A DNA stretch of 64,000 nucleotides from Coralloluteibacterium stylophorae (GTDB lineage Bacteria > Pseudomonadota > Gammaproteobacteria > Xanthomonadales > Xanthomonadaceae), in the NCBI RefSeq assembly GCF_018122625.2, contig NZ_JAGQFT020000005.1:186001-250000 (forward strand), given 5' to 3'. The notes below the pieces were generated by a model, which saw only the letters and a list, made by a program, of their open reading frames with translations, ran no database searches and was not told where the DNA came from. Shown here in pieces: positions 43,801 to 53,211 of this stretch. Position numbers and translations under genes: made by a program. Position 1 is the stretch's first letter, and every line of letters begins with the position of its first letter.

Positions 43801-44161
43801 CGCGCAGCGTCGGCTGCGGCCTGCCGCGTGCGCAAGGCGCCAGTCGCAGTGCGACGGTGGCGCGGCTTCCGCGCGCGGTTGCCTGCGGAGCAGGGGCAAG
43901 AGCTTCCGAAGCCCTGCGGGCTCCGGGTCACTTCTTCTTTGCTTGCCCAAAGAAGAAGTAACCAAGAAGAAAGGGCACCCCGGGCGGCACGCCCGCAGCG
44001 CTGTGCGCTGCGGGTGCGCGATCGCCTTCCGGGCGTTTTCCACGCGGCATCCTGCCGCGAGGAAAACGTCGCGGGCGTCCATGCCCGCGCCCGCTTCGCG
44101 GCTGATCCTCCAGGCGCTCGCCGTGCCTCACGGGGACCCGAAGAGCGAACGGCAACGGCAA
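43801..44161. repeat. 361-base direct repeat, copy 1
   Basis: Nearly identical to 44236-44596, offset 435 bases; only a few substitutions were seen. It contains a perfect 12-base hairpin (acttcttctttg at 43930 with caaagaagaagt at 43948, loop cttgcc). It lies between gltB and gltD. No gene is supported within it; open frames on both strands are Arg- and Ala-rich. Confidence 0.93.
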
Positions 44162-44235
44162 CAGCCGAAGCAACGGCGGACGCGGCGGCGCCTTCGCCGC
44201 AGAGCGCAGGGCTTCCGGAGCCCTGCAGGCTCCGG

Positions 44236-44596
44236 CGCGCAGCGTCGGCTGCGGCCTGCCGCGTGCGCAAGGCGCCGGTCGCAGTGCGACTGTGGCGCGG
44301 CTTCCGCGCGCGGTTGCCTGCGGAGCAGGGGCAAGAGCTTCCGAAGCCCTGCGGGCTCCGGGTCACTTCTTCTTTGCTTGCCCAAAGAAGAAGTAACCAA
44401 GAAGAAAGGGCACCCCGGGCGGCACGCCCGCAGCGCTGCGCGCTGCGGGTGCGCGATCGCCTTCCGGGCGTTTTCCACGCGGCATCCTGCCGCGAGGAAA
44501 ACGTCGCGGGCGTCCATGCCCGCGCCCGCTTCGCGGCTGATCCTCCAGGCGCTCGCCGTGCCTCACGGGGACCCGAAGAGCGAACGGCAACGGCAA
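44236..44596. repeat. 361-base direct repeat, copy 2
   Basis: The second, nearly identical copy of the 43801-44161 element, with the same hairpin 435 bases on. The two copies are separated by 74 bases. Confidence 0.93.
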
Positions 44597-44643
44597 CGGC
44601 ACAAGCAACGGCAACGGCCGAAGCAACGGCAACGGCGACGGCC
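44583..44643. repeat. Short tandem repeat (aacggc)
   Basis: An imperfect run of the hexamer aacggc with interruptions (aagcaacgg). It starts in the end of repeat copy 2 and stops about 30 bases before the gltB stop codon. It looks like slippage growth at the end of the element. Confidence 0.75.
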
Positions 44644-44674
44644 CGGGCCGACGCGTCGGGCGCGCCGTGCGGCG

Positions 44675-47600
44675 TCACGCCGCCTCCCTGAGCGTCTCGA
44701 TCAGCGACTCGATCGACGCCGCCTTCGGCTTCACCAGCCAGAAGCGGCCGAGATAGTCGCGGAAGTCCTCGAGGATCTCGGTGCCGAAGCGGCTGCCGGT
44801 CAGGTCGACGTGGCGGCCGATCAGGCCGCGCAGGTGCTGGAGGTGGTTCTCCATGCCCGACTGCGAGATGCGGTGGATGTCGATGAGCTCGTGGTTGTAG
44901 CGGTCGACGAAGCCGCGGTCGGTGTCGAGCACGTAGGCGAAGCCGCCGGTGAAGCCGGCGCCGAAGTTGAGGCCGGTGCGGCCGAGCACGACCACGATGC
45001 CGCCGGTCATGTACTCGCAGCCGTGGTCGCCGACGCCTTCCACCACCGCCAGCGCGCCCGAGTTGCGTACCGCGAAGCGCTCGCCGGCCTGGCCCGCGGC
45101 GAACAGCTCGCCGCCGGTCGCGCCGTACAGGCAGGCGTTGCCCATGATCGCGGTGTCGCGGGCGGCGTAGCGCGCGGCGGCGGGCGGGCGGATGGCGATG
45201 CGGCCGCCGGCCATGCCCTTGCCGACGCCGTCGTTGGCCTCGCCCTCCAGCTCCAGGTGCAGGCCGCCGGCGTTCCACACGCCGAAGCTCTGCCCGGCCG
45301 CGCCGGTCAGGCGCACGCGCCAGGTCGCGTCGGCGTGGCCGGCGTTGCCCCAGCGCCGCGCGATCGCGCCGGAGACGCGGGCGCCGACCGCGCGGTCGCG
45401 GTTGGTGATCACGTGCGCGACCTCGGCGCTGCGGCCGGCCTCGACCGCGTCGGCGAGGTCGCCGAGCAGGCGCAGGTTGAGCGCGCCCTCGTCCCAGCAC
45501 GGGTTGCGCGGCTGCGAGACCACGCGCGGGCCGCTGCCGACCGAAGCCAGCAGCGGGCCGAGGTCGATCGGCTCGCGCAGCGTCACGTCGCCGCGCGGGC
45601 GCAGGCGCTCGGGGCGGCCGATGATCTCCTCCAGCGCGCGCACGCCGAGCCGCGCCATCCAGCGGCGCACGTCCTCGGCGACGAAGCGGAAGTAGCGCAT
45701 CGCGCGTTCGGGCAGGCCGACGAAGTGGTGCGCGCGCAGGTGCGCGTTCTGCGTGGCGACGCCGGTGGCGCAGTTGTTGAGGTGGCAGATGCGCAGGTAC
45801 TTGCAGCCCAGCGCGATCATCGGCGCGGTGCCGAAGCCGAAGCTCTCCGCGCCGAGCATCGCCGCCTTGACCACGTCGAGCCCGGTCTTGAGCCCGCCGT
45901 CGGTCTGCAGGCGCACGCGGCCGCGCAGGTCGTTGAGGCGGAGCGTCTGCTGCGCCTCGGCCAGGCCCAGCTCCCACGGCACGCCGGCATAGCGGATCGA
46001 GGACACCGGCGAGGCGCCGGTGCCGCCGTCGTGGCCGGAGATGGTGATGAGGTCGGCATAGGCCTTGGCCACGCCGGCGGCGATGGTGCCGACGCCGGCG
46101 TGCGAGACCAGCTTCACCGAGACCAGGGCCTCGGGGTTGACCTGCTTGAGGTCGAAGATCAGCTGCGCCAGGTCCTCGATCGAGTAGATGTCGTGGTGCG
46201 GCGGCGGCGAGATCAGGCCGATGCCCGGCTTGGCGTAGCGCAGCCGGGCGATCAGCGCGTCGACCTTGTGCCCGGGCAGCTGGCCGCCCTCGCCGGGCTT
46301 GGCGCCCTGCGCGATCTTGATCTGCAGCACCTCGGCGCCGGCCAGGTATTCGGGGGTGACGCCGAAGCGGCCGGAGGCGACCTGGCGGATCTTCGAGCGC
46401 CGCTCGGTGCCGTAGCGCGCCGGGTCCTCGCCGCCCTCGCCGGAATTGCTGCGGCAGCCGAGCCGGTTCATGGCGATGGCCAGCGCCTCGTGCGCCTCGG
46501 GCGAGAGCGCACCGAGGCTCATGCCGGCGGAGTCGAAGCGGGCGAGGATCGCCTCCACCGGCTCGACCTCGTCCAGCGGGATCGGCCCGCCTTCGGCCGC
46601 GAGCGGCTCCAGCAGGTCGCGCAGCGCCGACGGCGGGCGCGTGTCGACCGCGGCGGCGAAGGCCTCCCAGTCGGCCGGCGCGTCGCTCACCACCGCGCGC
46701 TGCAGGCTGCGCACCACGCCGGGGTCGTACATGTGCGCCTCGCCGCCCTGCATGTACTTGAGCAGGCCCCCTGGCGCGAGCGGGGCCATGTCGTCGGCGG
46801 CGCGCGCGGCGAGTTCGCGCTGGTCGGCCTCCAGCCGGTCGAAGCCGGCGCCGCCGATGCGGCTGGGCGTGCCGGCGAAGCAGAGCCCGACCACCGCCGG
46901 GTCCAGCCCGAGGATCTCGAACAGCTGTGCGCCGCGGTAGCTGCCGACGGTTGCGATGCCCATCTTCGACAGGATCTTGAGCAGGCCCTTGCGCAGGCCG
47001 ATGCGGTAGCTGCGCCCCACCTCCAGCCGCTCGCCGCGCTCGTCGCTGGCGCGCGCGGCGATCACGCCCTTGCGCTGCAGGTCGAAGAGCGTCTGGTAGG
47101 CCAGCCACGGGTACACCGCGGTCGCGCCGTAGCCGATCAGGCAGGCGATGTGGTGCGGGTCGCGCGCGGTCGCGGTCTCCACGATGAGGTTGCAGGCGCA
47201 GCGCTGGCCGCTCTCGACCAGGTGGCGGTGGATCGCGCCGGTGGCCAGCAGCGCATGCACCGGCAGGCGCGTGGAATCGGGCTCGAAGTCCGACAGCCAC
47301 AGCACGCTGGCGCCGTTGCGCACCGCCTCTGCGGCGTTGCGGCACAGCCGGCGCAGCGCGGCCTCGAGGTCCTCCCCGGCCTCCTGGAACAGGGCGATGC
47401 GCTGGTGCGGCCCGGTCACCTCGGGCATCGCCAGGAGCTGCTTGAGCTTGCGCCGCGACAGCACCGGCGAGTTCAGCAGCGCCTGCCGGGCGGCGTCGGG
47501 CGAGAGCTCGAAGATGTTGCCCTCGCGTCCGATCTGGGTCGCCAGCGACATCACCACCGTCTCGCGCAGCGGGTCGATCGGCGGATTGGTGACCTGGGCG

Positions 47601-49162
47601 AAGGCCTGGCGGAAGCGGTCGTAGAGCGGGCGCACCTGCTGCGAGAGCGCGGCGATGGGGGTGTCGTCGCCCATCGAGCCGACGGCCTCGGTCTCGGTCT
47701 CGGCGAGCACGCGCAGGACCTGCTCGGCCTCCTCGCGCGACAGCCCGAAGCGCTTCTGCTGCACGCGCAGGGTGTCGGCGGCCAGCGGTTCGGCGGAGAG
47801 CGCGGGATCGATCAGGTCGGAGTGGAGGTAGCTGACGCCGGCCTTGAGCCACTTCTTGAACGGTGCGCGCGCGGTGTTGATCGCGTCGATCGCGGCGGAA
47901 TCGAGCAGCCTGCCGGCGTCGAGGTCGACCGCGAGCATCTCGCCCGGCCCGAGCCGGCCCTGGGCGACGATCCTCTCCGCCGGGCAGTCGCGCACGCCGA
48001 CCTCGGAGGCGACCACCAGCAGGCCGTCGTCGTCGAGCGTCCAGCGCGAGGGGCGCAGGCCGTTGCGGTCGAGCACGCAGCCGGCGTAGCGGCCCTCGCA
48101 GAACACCACCCCGGCGGGGCCGTCCCAGGGGTCGGTGTGCAGCGCGTAGTACTCGTAGAAGGCGGCGAGGTCGGGGTCGAGCTGGGCCAGCGAATGCGCC
48201 GCCGGCGGGATCAGCACGCGCAGCGCGGCCAGCGGGTCCATGCCGCCGACGGTCAGCACCTCCAGCATGTTGTCCAGGCTCTGCGAATCGGAGCCGTCGA
48301 TCGACACCAGCGGGTCGAACTCGGACAGGTCCAGCAGCGGGCTCTTCCACATGTGCCGCCGCGCCTGCGCCCAGCGCCGGTTGCCCTGGATGGTGTTGAT
48401 CTCGCCGTTGTGCGCAAGCATGCGGAACGGCTGCGCCAGCGCCCAGCGCGGCGCGGTGTTGGTCGAGAAGCGCTGGTGGAAGATCGCGGCGGCGCCGGCG
48501 AGGTCGTCGCGCCGGAGGTCCGGGAAGAAGTCCGGCAGCGCCTGCGGGCGCAGCATCGCCTTGTAGCCGAGGGTGTCGGCGGAGAGCCCGAGGAGGTAGG
48601 CGCCCGGCAGCTCCGGGCGCGGCGAGGCGAGGTCGCGCAGCGCGACCTCGGCGCGGCGCCGCGCGACGAAGAGGTCGCGGCGGAAGCCGGCATCGTCGGT
48701 GCGCCCGTCGGCGACCGCGAACACCTGGCGCACGCGCGGCGGGCGGACCTGCGGCCCGCAGGCGGCCGCGTCGATCGGCACTTCGCGCCAGCCGGCCGCG
48801 CGCAGCCCGCGCGAGGCGAGCGCCGCATCGAGCGCCTCGCGCACGCGCGCCTCGGCGGCATCGTCGTCGGGCACGAACACGGTGCCGGCGCCGAACTGGT
48901 CGGGCAGGGCGATGCCGGCCTCGACCGCGACGCTGCGCAGGAACGCGCGCGGGCGGTGGATCAGGATGCCCGCGCCGTCGCCGGTCACGCCGTCGGCGCT
49001 GACCGCGCCGCGGTGGGCGAGGCGGGCGAGCGCCTGCAGCGCGGCGGCCACGACCTCGCGCGAGGCCGCGCCGTCGGTGCGCGCGATCAGGCCGAAGCCA
49101 CAGCTGTCGTGTTCGTAGTCCGGCGCGTACAGGCCGGTCCCGGATGCCCTGCTCGGTGCCAT
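44675..49162 (-). CDS. gltB: Glutamate synthase (NADPH) large subunit
   Basis: A 1495-residue amidotransferase. After a short propeptide the glutaminase domain begins at DYEHDSCGFGLIA (nucleophile Cys), followed by HRGAVSADGVTGDGAG and FHQRFSTNTAPRWALAQPFR. The central part leads to the FMN-binding synthase domain: ISPPPHHDIYSIEDLAQLI, then GHDGGTGASPVSSIRYAG, and the iron-sulfur-cluster region CHLNNCATGVATQ. The C-terminal GXGXG helix carries AGGRIAIRPP and EYMTGGIVVVLG. It transfers ammonia from glutamine to 2-oxoglutarate to form two glutamates. The start has ggagg at four bases. gltD lies 1.2 kb downstream. Confidence 0.96.
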   Translation of the reverse strand: MAPSRASGTGLYAPDYEHDSCGFGLIARTDGAASREVVAAALQALARLAHRGAVSADGVTGDGAGILIHRPRAFLRSVAVEAGIALPDQFGAGTVFVPDDDAAEARVREALDAALASRGLRAAGWREVPIDAAACGPQVRPPRVRQVFAVADGRTDDAGFRRDLFVARRRAEVALRDLASPRPELPGAYLLGLSADTLGYKAMLRPQALPDFFPDLRRDDLAGAAAIFHQRFSTNTAPRWALAQPFRMLAHNGEINTIQGNRRWAQARRHMWKSPLLDLSEFDPLVSIDGSDSQSLDNMLEVLTVGGMDPLAALRVLIPPAAHSLAQLDPDLAAFYEYYALHTDPWDGPAGVVFCEGRYAGCVLDRNGLRPSRWTLDDDGLLVVASEVGVRDCPAERIVAQGRLGPGEMLAVDLDAGRLLDSAAIDAINTARAPFKKWLKAGVSYLHSDLIDPALSAEPLAADTLRVQQKRFGLSREEAEQVLRVLAETETEAVGSMGDDTPIAALSQQVRPLYDRFRQAFAQVTNPPIDPLRETVVMSLATQIGREGNIFELSPDAARQALLNSPVLSRRKLKQLLAMPEVTGPHQRIALFQEAGEDLEAALRRLCRNAAEAVRNGASVLWLSDFEPDSTRLPVHALLATGAIHRHLVESGQRCACNLIVETATARDPHHIACLIGYGATAVYPWLAYQTLFDLQRKGVIAARASDERGERLEVGRSYRIGLRKGLLKILSKMGIATVGSYRGAQLFEILGLDPAVVGLCFAGTPSRIGGAGFDRLEADQRELAARAADDMAPLAPGGLLKYMQGGEAHMYDPGVVRSLQRAVVSDAPADWEAFAAAVDTRPPSALRDLLEPLAAEGGPIPLDEVEPVEAILARFDSAGMSLGALSPEAHEALAIAMNRLGCRSNSGEGGEDPARYGTERRSKIRQVASGRFGVTPEYLAGAEVLQIKIAQGAKPGEGGQLPGHKVDALIARLRYAKPGIGLISPPPHHDIYSIEDLAQLIFDLKQVNPEALVSVKLVSHAGVGTIAAGVAKAYADLITISGHDGGTGASPVSSIRYAGVPWELGLAEAQQTLRLNDLRGRVRLQTDGGLKTGLDVVKAAMLGAESFGFGTAPMIALGCKYLRICHLNNCATGVATQNAHLRAHHFVGLPERAMRYFRFVAEDVRRWMARLGVRALEEIIGRPERLRPRGDVTLREPIDLGPLLASVGSGPRVVSQPRNPCWDEGALNLRLLGDLADAVEAGRSAEVAHVITNRDRAVGARVSGAIARRWGNAGHADATWRVRLTGAAGQSFGVWNAGGLHLELEGEANDGVGKGMAGGRIAIRPPAAARYAARDTAIMGNACLYGATGGELFAAGQAGERFAVRNSGALAVVEGVGDHGCEYMTGGIVVVLGRTGLNFGAGFTGGFAYVLDTDRGFVDRYNHELIDIHRISQSGMENHLQHLRGLIGRHVDLTGSRFGTEILEDFRDYLGRFWLVKPKAASIESLIETLREAA

Positions 49163-49251
49163 CGAACCTCCGCTGCACGCACCGGTTCGCGGCGCCGCCG
49201 CGCGACGCACTGCCCTTGCACCGGTGCGGCCGGTCAATAGAGCACAGTTTG

Positions 49252-49265
49252 TTGCGGAGCCGCAA
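49252..49265. promoter_or_regulatory. Perfect palindrome between gltB and the ParA-like gene
   Basis: The sequence ttgcggagccgcaa reads the same on both strands and sits in the divergent 243-base gap, about 90 bases before gltB. It could be an operator or a hairpin at the 5' end of the gltB transcript. A nearby tgcacc-ggtg pair has the wrong spacing for NtrC. Confidence 0.35.
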
Positions 49266-49405
49266 TTTCATTCCTGCACCGCCGGTGTGCCATGGATGCA
49301 ACCCCGCCGCGGGCGGCGGCGCGACGTCCATCGCACCGCCGGATGCGAACGGCGGCGCGCGCACATCGGGTAGATTCCGGGCACGGCAACGGAGGGAGTG
49401 ATTCG

Positions 49406-50041
49406 ATGCGCACGATCCTGGTGGCCTCTTCCAAGGGCGGCGCCGGCAAGACCACGCTGGCGACGCACCTGGCCGGACACGCCGCCCTCCACGGCAGGAA
49501 GAGCGTGCTGGTGGACGCGGACCCGCAGGGCTCGTCGCAGCGCTGGTGCGAACGCCGCGCCGGACTCGAATCCGCCGTGCTGCCGGTGCCGGCCGTGCGC
49601 GGGCGCTGGCCGAAGCAGGTTCCCGCCGACGCCGACCAGGTGGTGGTCGACGGCGCCGCGGGCGCCTTCGCCGGCGACCTCGAGGGCGTCCTGGAGCGCG
49701 CCGACGCCGTGGTGGTGCCGGTCCTGCCGTCGATGATCGACGTCGAGGCGACGGTGCCGTTCCTGGATTCGCTGGCGGCCCATCCGCGCGTGCGCAGCGG
49801 GCAGCTGCCGGTCGGCCTGGTCGCCAACCGCCTGCGGCCGCACACCCGCGCCAGCCAGGACGCGCTCGGCTGGCTGGCGCAATGGCCGTATCCGGTGGTC
49901 GCCGAACTGCGCGACAGCCAGGCCTACGTGCTGCTGGTGGGCCTGGGCCGCACCCTGTTCGACTACCACTCCGAAGCGGTGCGCGGGCACCAGGCGGACT
50001 GGGCGCCGCTGCTGCGCTGGCTGCAGCGCGCGCGCGGCTGA
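49406..50041 (+). CDS. ParA-family ATPase
   Basis: A 211-residue deviant Walker ATPase: VASSKGGAGKTTLATHLAG (residues 6-24, deviant Walker A with Lys in the first position), VLVDADPQGSSQRWCERR, and DQVVVDGAAG for the second aspartate. Such proteins form ATP-dependent dimers that position DNA, proteins or chemoreceptors. No ParB partner or plasmid gene is nearby, so it is an orphan chromosomal ParA. ATG with ggaggga upstream and a tagatt -10-like box about 35 bases before the start. Divergent from gltB. Confidence 0.85.
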   Translation: MRTILVASSKGGAGKTTLATHLAGHAALHGRKSVLVDADPQGSSQRWCERRAGLESAVLPVPAVRGRWPKQVPADADQVVVDGAAGAFAGDLEGVLERADAVVVPVLPSMIDVEATVPFLDSLAAHPRVRSGQLPVGLVANRLRPHTRASQDALGWLAQWPYPVVAELRDSQAYVLLVGLGRTLFDYHSEAVRGHQADWAPLLRWLQRARG

Positions 50042-50114
50042 CGCGCATGCGCGCACTTCGCACACACATCACCACGGCGGATAATCCGTGGCCGCCGACG
50101 CGACGGAGTCCTCC

Positions 50115-50591
50115 GTGACCGACCTCATCCTGCTGCGACACGCCCACGCCGAGCCGGCCGCACCGGCCAAGCCCGACAGCGACCGACCGCTGTCCGAGGT
50201 CGGCTGGGCCGAGGCCGAGGCGGCGGCGCGCTGGCTCGCCGCACAGGGCGCGCGCCCGGCGCGGATCCTGTGCTCGCCGGCGCGGCGCACGCGCGAGACC
50301 TGCCGCCCGGTGGTCGCGGCGCTGGGTGAGGTCGAGGTGCGCGAGGAGCCCTCCATCTACGAGGCGATGCCCGGCACCCTGCTGGCGCTGGCCGAGGAAC
50401 ACGCCGATGCCGGCTGCCTGTTGCTGGTCGGCCACAATCCCGGCCTCGAACACCTCCTCGCGCTGCTGACCACCGGCCGCTCCGGGGACGCGCGCGGCAT
50501 GGCCCCGGCGAGCGTGGCCTGGCTGCGCCTGGCCGACGGCACGCGCTGGGAGCCGGGCGCGGCGGAACTCGTGCGCTTCTGGTCGCCCTGA
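50115..50591 (+). CDS. sixA: SixA-like phosphohistidine phosphatase
   Basis: A 158-residue histidine phosphatase. The active-site motif LILLRHAHAEP starts at residue 3; later come CSPARRTRETC and LLVGHNPGLEHLL, with the second catalytic His. SixA-type enzymes dephosphorylate phosphohistidine in signalling phosphotransfer proteins, including nitrogen-PTS components. The GTG at 50115 is chosen because a ggag motif lies six bases upstream and the RHG motif then sits at the usual distance. It begins a run of collinear genes. Confidence 0.85.
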   Translation: MTDLILLRHAHAEPAAPAKPDSDRPLSEVGWAEAEAAARWLAAQGARPARILCSPARRTRETCRPVVAALGEVEVREEPSIYEAMPGTLLALAEEHADAGCLLLVGHNPGLEHLLALLTTGRSGDARGMAPASVAWLRLADGTRWEPGAAELVRFWSP

Positions 50592-50594
50592 CCG

Positions 50595-51176
50595 ATGCGG
50601 TCGGCGGCCCTGCTGTGGCTGGCGCTTGCCGCCCCGGCAACGCCGCCCCCGCAGGTCCCTTCCGAGCCCGGTCCGGCGCACCTCCTCGCGGTGCGTAGCG
50701 AGGCCTCCAGCGTGCAGTTCCAGGTCCGGATGCGGCCGCGCCGCTACGTCAGCGGCCGTTTCGGCGAAATGGCAGGTAGTCTGCTGCGCCGCGACGACGG
50801 GCTGCTGGAAGTGCGCATGCGCCTGGCCGCCTCCAGCGTGGAGTTTCCCGGGCGCGCCAGCTATGGCCGGTTCGCCCGGTCCGGCGCCTTCTTCGATGCG
50901 GAGCACCACCCCTTGATCGAGTTCGACTCACGGCCCTTCCCTCAGGCCCTGCTGCAGCGGGGCGGCGAGCTGCAGGGCTCGCTCACGCTGCGCGGCGTGC
51001 GCCGGGAGGTGGCGTTCCGGCTCGCGCCCGGCGGCTGCACCCGGCCCGGCCTGGACTGCGATCTGGAGGTGGCGGGCTCGGTCGACCGCGACGACTTCGA
51101 CATGGGCGCCCTCGGCCTGCTCCTCGACGACGAGGTGCGCTTCCACTTCCGCCTGCGCCTCGGCCTGCCCTCGTGA
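50595..51176 (+). CDS. YceI-family protein
   Basis: A 193-residue exported protein; residues 1-16 look like a short signal peptide. The lipocalin-like YceI pattern is visible: SSVQFQVRMRPRRYVSGRFG, RASYGRFARSGAFFDAEHHP, IEFDSRPF, then ELQGSLTLRGVRREVAFRL. YceI proteins bind isoprenoid-type lipids in the periplasm. It starts three bases after the SixA-like gene and is followed by the phospholipase D gene with a four-base overlap (GTGA), so all three are co-transcribed. Confidence 0.8.
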   Translation: MRSAALLWLALAAPATPPPQVPSEPGPAHLLAVRSEASSVQFQVRMRPRRYVSGRFGEMAGSLLRRDDGLLEVRMRLAASSVEFPGRASYGRFARSGAFFDAEHHPLIEFDSRPFPQALLQRGGELQGSLTLRGVRREVAFRLAPGGCTRPGLDCDLEVAGSVDRDDFDMGALGLLLDDEVRFHFRLRLGLPS

Positions 51177-53116
51177 CGCGCGGCTGGCTCCTCGCGCTGG
51201 CGCTCCTGGTGGGCGCGCCGGGCTGCGCCAGCCTGGGCGACGCCGAGCGCCGGCAGGCGGCGGTCCTGGCCGAAGCCGCGCGCCCGGCGACGCTGACCTG
51301 CGCGCGCGCCGACCACTGCCCGCATCCGTCGCCGCTGCGCGAGCTGGGCGACGCGGCCTGGCGCGAGACGCGCGGCGCCGATGCGCCGCGGCACTACGCG
51401 CTGCTGCTCGACCAGGGCCAGGACGCGCTGCTGGCGCGGATCAACCTGATCCGCGGCGCGCGCACCAGCATCTACATCCAGAGCTACATCTACGCCGAGG
51501 ACGACACCGGCTACCTGGTGATGCGCGAACTGGTCGCCGCCGCGCGCCGCGGCGTGCGCGTGCGCGTGCTGCTCGACCAGATGTACAGCGTGGAGAACAC
51601 GCGCCTGACCGCCGCGCTCGCCGCCGCGCACGTCAACTTCGAGCTGCGGCTGTACAACCCGACGTTCAACAACGCGCACACCAACTATCTGGAGTTCGTG
51701 GCCGGGGCGATCCTGCGCTTCCGCAGCTTCAACCAGCGCATGCACAACAAGCTGCTGCTGGTCGACGACGCGGTGGCGATCACCGGCGGTCGCAACTTCC
51801 AGGACCGCTATTTCGACTGGGACTCGGACTACAACTACCGCGACCGCGACGTGCTGGTCGCCGGCCCGGTTGCGGCGCAGGCGATGCGCGAGAGTTTCGA
51901 GGCCTTCTGGCGGCATGAGCGCGCGGTGCCGGCCTCGCACCTGGACGACGTGGCCCGGCAGATCCTGGCCGGGCGCGGGCCGCCGCGCACGCTCGACGAG
52001 ATCGGTCTGGAGCCGCCGCTGATCAAGCGCCCCGATCGCGTCGCGCGCCTGCTGGCGGCCTCCGAGGACGTCGAGGGCGTGCGTGCGGTGCTCGCCGCGC
52101 GCGCGTTGGAGGTCGGCCGGGTGGAGTTCCTCGCCGACCCGCCGGGCAAGCACGAGGAGGAACGGCACGCCGAGCTGGATGCCTCGCACGGCCTGCGCGC
52201 GCTGATCGCCGGCGCGCGCGAGAAGGTGCTGCTGCAGACGCCGTACCTGGTGCTCTCGCGCGATGCGCGCGCGCTGTTCCGCGGTATGCACGAGCGGTCC
52301 GATGCGCCGACGGTGATCGTCTCCACCAACAGCCTCGCCGCGACCGATGCCTTCCCGGTGTACGCGCTGTCGCACAAGTACAAGCGCACCTATCTGCGCG
52401 AGCTCGGCTTCCGCATCTACGAATACAAGCCGTTCCCGCTGGATTCGCCGATCGACGTCGCCGCCACCGGCGCGCTGGAGCGCACGCCGGAGGAGCGCCA
52501 GCCGCCTGCGCCCGCGCCGGTGCGCCCGTTCGGCTCGGCGCGCGGCGACACCGACGAGCCCGGAAGCGCAGTGTCGGAGTCCACCTACGCGGCCTTCGGC
52601 TCCGGCGGCCGGCGCGGCCCGCTGCCGCTGCGCACCGCCGGGGTGCGCGTCGGCCTGCACGCCAAGTCGCTGGTGATCGACCGCCGCGTCGGCATCGTCG
52701 GCACCCACAATTTCGATCCGCGCTCGGACCACTACAACACCGAGAGCGCCGTGGCGATCTACGACGCGGCCTTCGTCGACGCGCTCACCGAGGAGATCGA
52801 GCGCGACATCGCGCCGGACAACGCCTGGGTGGTCGCGCGCCGCGCGCAGGACTGGACGCCGGTGGTGTCGGACATCAACTACAACCTCGGCAAGCTGTTC
52901 GAGGCGCTGCCGCTGTTCGACATCTGGCCGGTGCGCTATGCCACCAGCTACGAGTACGTGCCCGGACCCGACTGCGCGCCCGCGGCGCCGGACACCGAGA
53001 TGTTCCGCAGGTGCTACCGGCCGGTCGGCGACTTCCCCGAGGTCAACGTCTCGGCCAAGGCCATCTACACCCGCATCTTCACCGCGTTCGGCGCGGGCCT
53101 GGCACCGATCCTCTGA
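51173..53116 (+). CDS. Phospholipase D-family lipoprotein
   Basis: A 647-residue lipoprotein: a hydrophobic signal region with lipobox APGC (Cys18). Two HKD motifs are intact: MHNKLLLVDDAVAITGGRNF and GLHAKSLVIDRRVGIVGTHNF, the second followed by DPRSDHYNTE. It should cleave or transfer phosphodiester groups of phospholipids (phospholipase D or cardiolipin-synthase-like chemistry) at the outer face of the envelope. It starts with GTG overlapping the YceI stop. Longer than the usual two-domain synthases by an insertion near residues 440-480 (Pro/Ala-rich), which might be a linker. Confidence 0.85.
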   Translation: MTRGWLLALALLVGAPGCASLGDAERRQAAVLAEAARPATLTCARADHCPHPSPLRELGDAAWRETRGADAPRHYALLLDQGQDALLARINLIRGARTSIYIQSYIYAEDDTGYLVMRELVAAARRGVRVRVLLDQMYSVENTRLTAALAAAHVNFELRLYNPTFNNAHTNYLEFVAGAILRFRSFNQRMHNKLLLVDDAVAITGGRNFQDRYFDWDSDYNYRDRDVLVAGPVAAQAMRESFEAFWRHERAVPASHLDDVARQILAGRGPPRTLDEIGLEPPLIKRPDRVARLLAASEDVEGVRAVLAARALEVGRVEFLADPPGKHEEERHAELDASHGLRALIAGAREKVLLQTPYLVLSRDARALFRGMHERSDAPTVIVSTNSLAATDAFPVYALSHKYKRTYLRELGFRIYEYKPFPLDSPIDVAATGALERTPEERQPPAPAPVRPFGSARGDTDEPGSAVSESTYAAFGSGGRRGPLPLRTAGVRVGLHAKSLVIDRRVGIVGTHNFDPRSDHYNTESAVAIYDAAFVDALTEEIERDIAPDNAWVVARRAQDWTPVVSDINYNLGKLFEALPLFDIWPVRYATSYEYVPGPDCAPAAPDTEMFRRCYRPVGDFPEVNVSAKAIYTRIFTAFGAGLAPIL

Positions 53117-53211
53117 AGCCGGTGGTCACGATGACCTTGGACACGATTGACGGCCGCGGCGCCCCGCGCCTAGCGTAGGCGCTCCTCAAGCATCCCATCC
53201 GGATCGACATC

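Noticed and set aside
49210-49300. tgcacc and ggtg pairs upstream of gltB as possible NtrC sites
   Set aside because: The spacing between half-sites is zero or three bases instead of five, unlike the clear sites before glnA.
50088-50114. Upstream GTG as start of the SixA-like gene
   Set aside because: It would add nine residues before the conserved start and lacks a ribosome-binding site; the GTG at 50115 has ggag at proper distance.
43494-50909. A very long open frame opposite and beyond gltB, apparently coding for more than 2400 residues
   Set aside because: It is read in another frame of gltB and its flanks, has no family motif, is Arg- and Ala-rich, and arises because stop codons are rare in DNA of this GC content. 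gltB itself shows all conserved domains.
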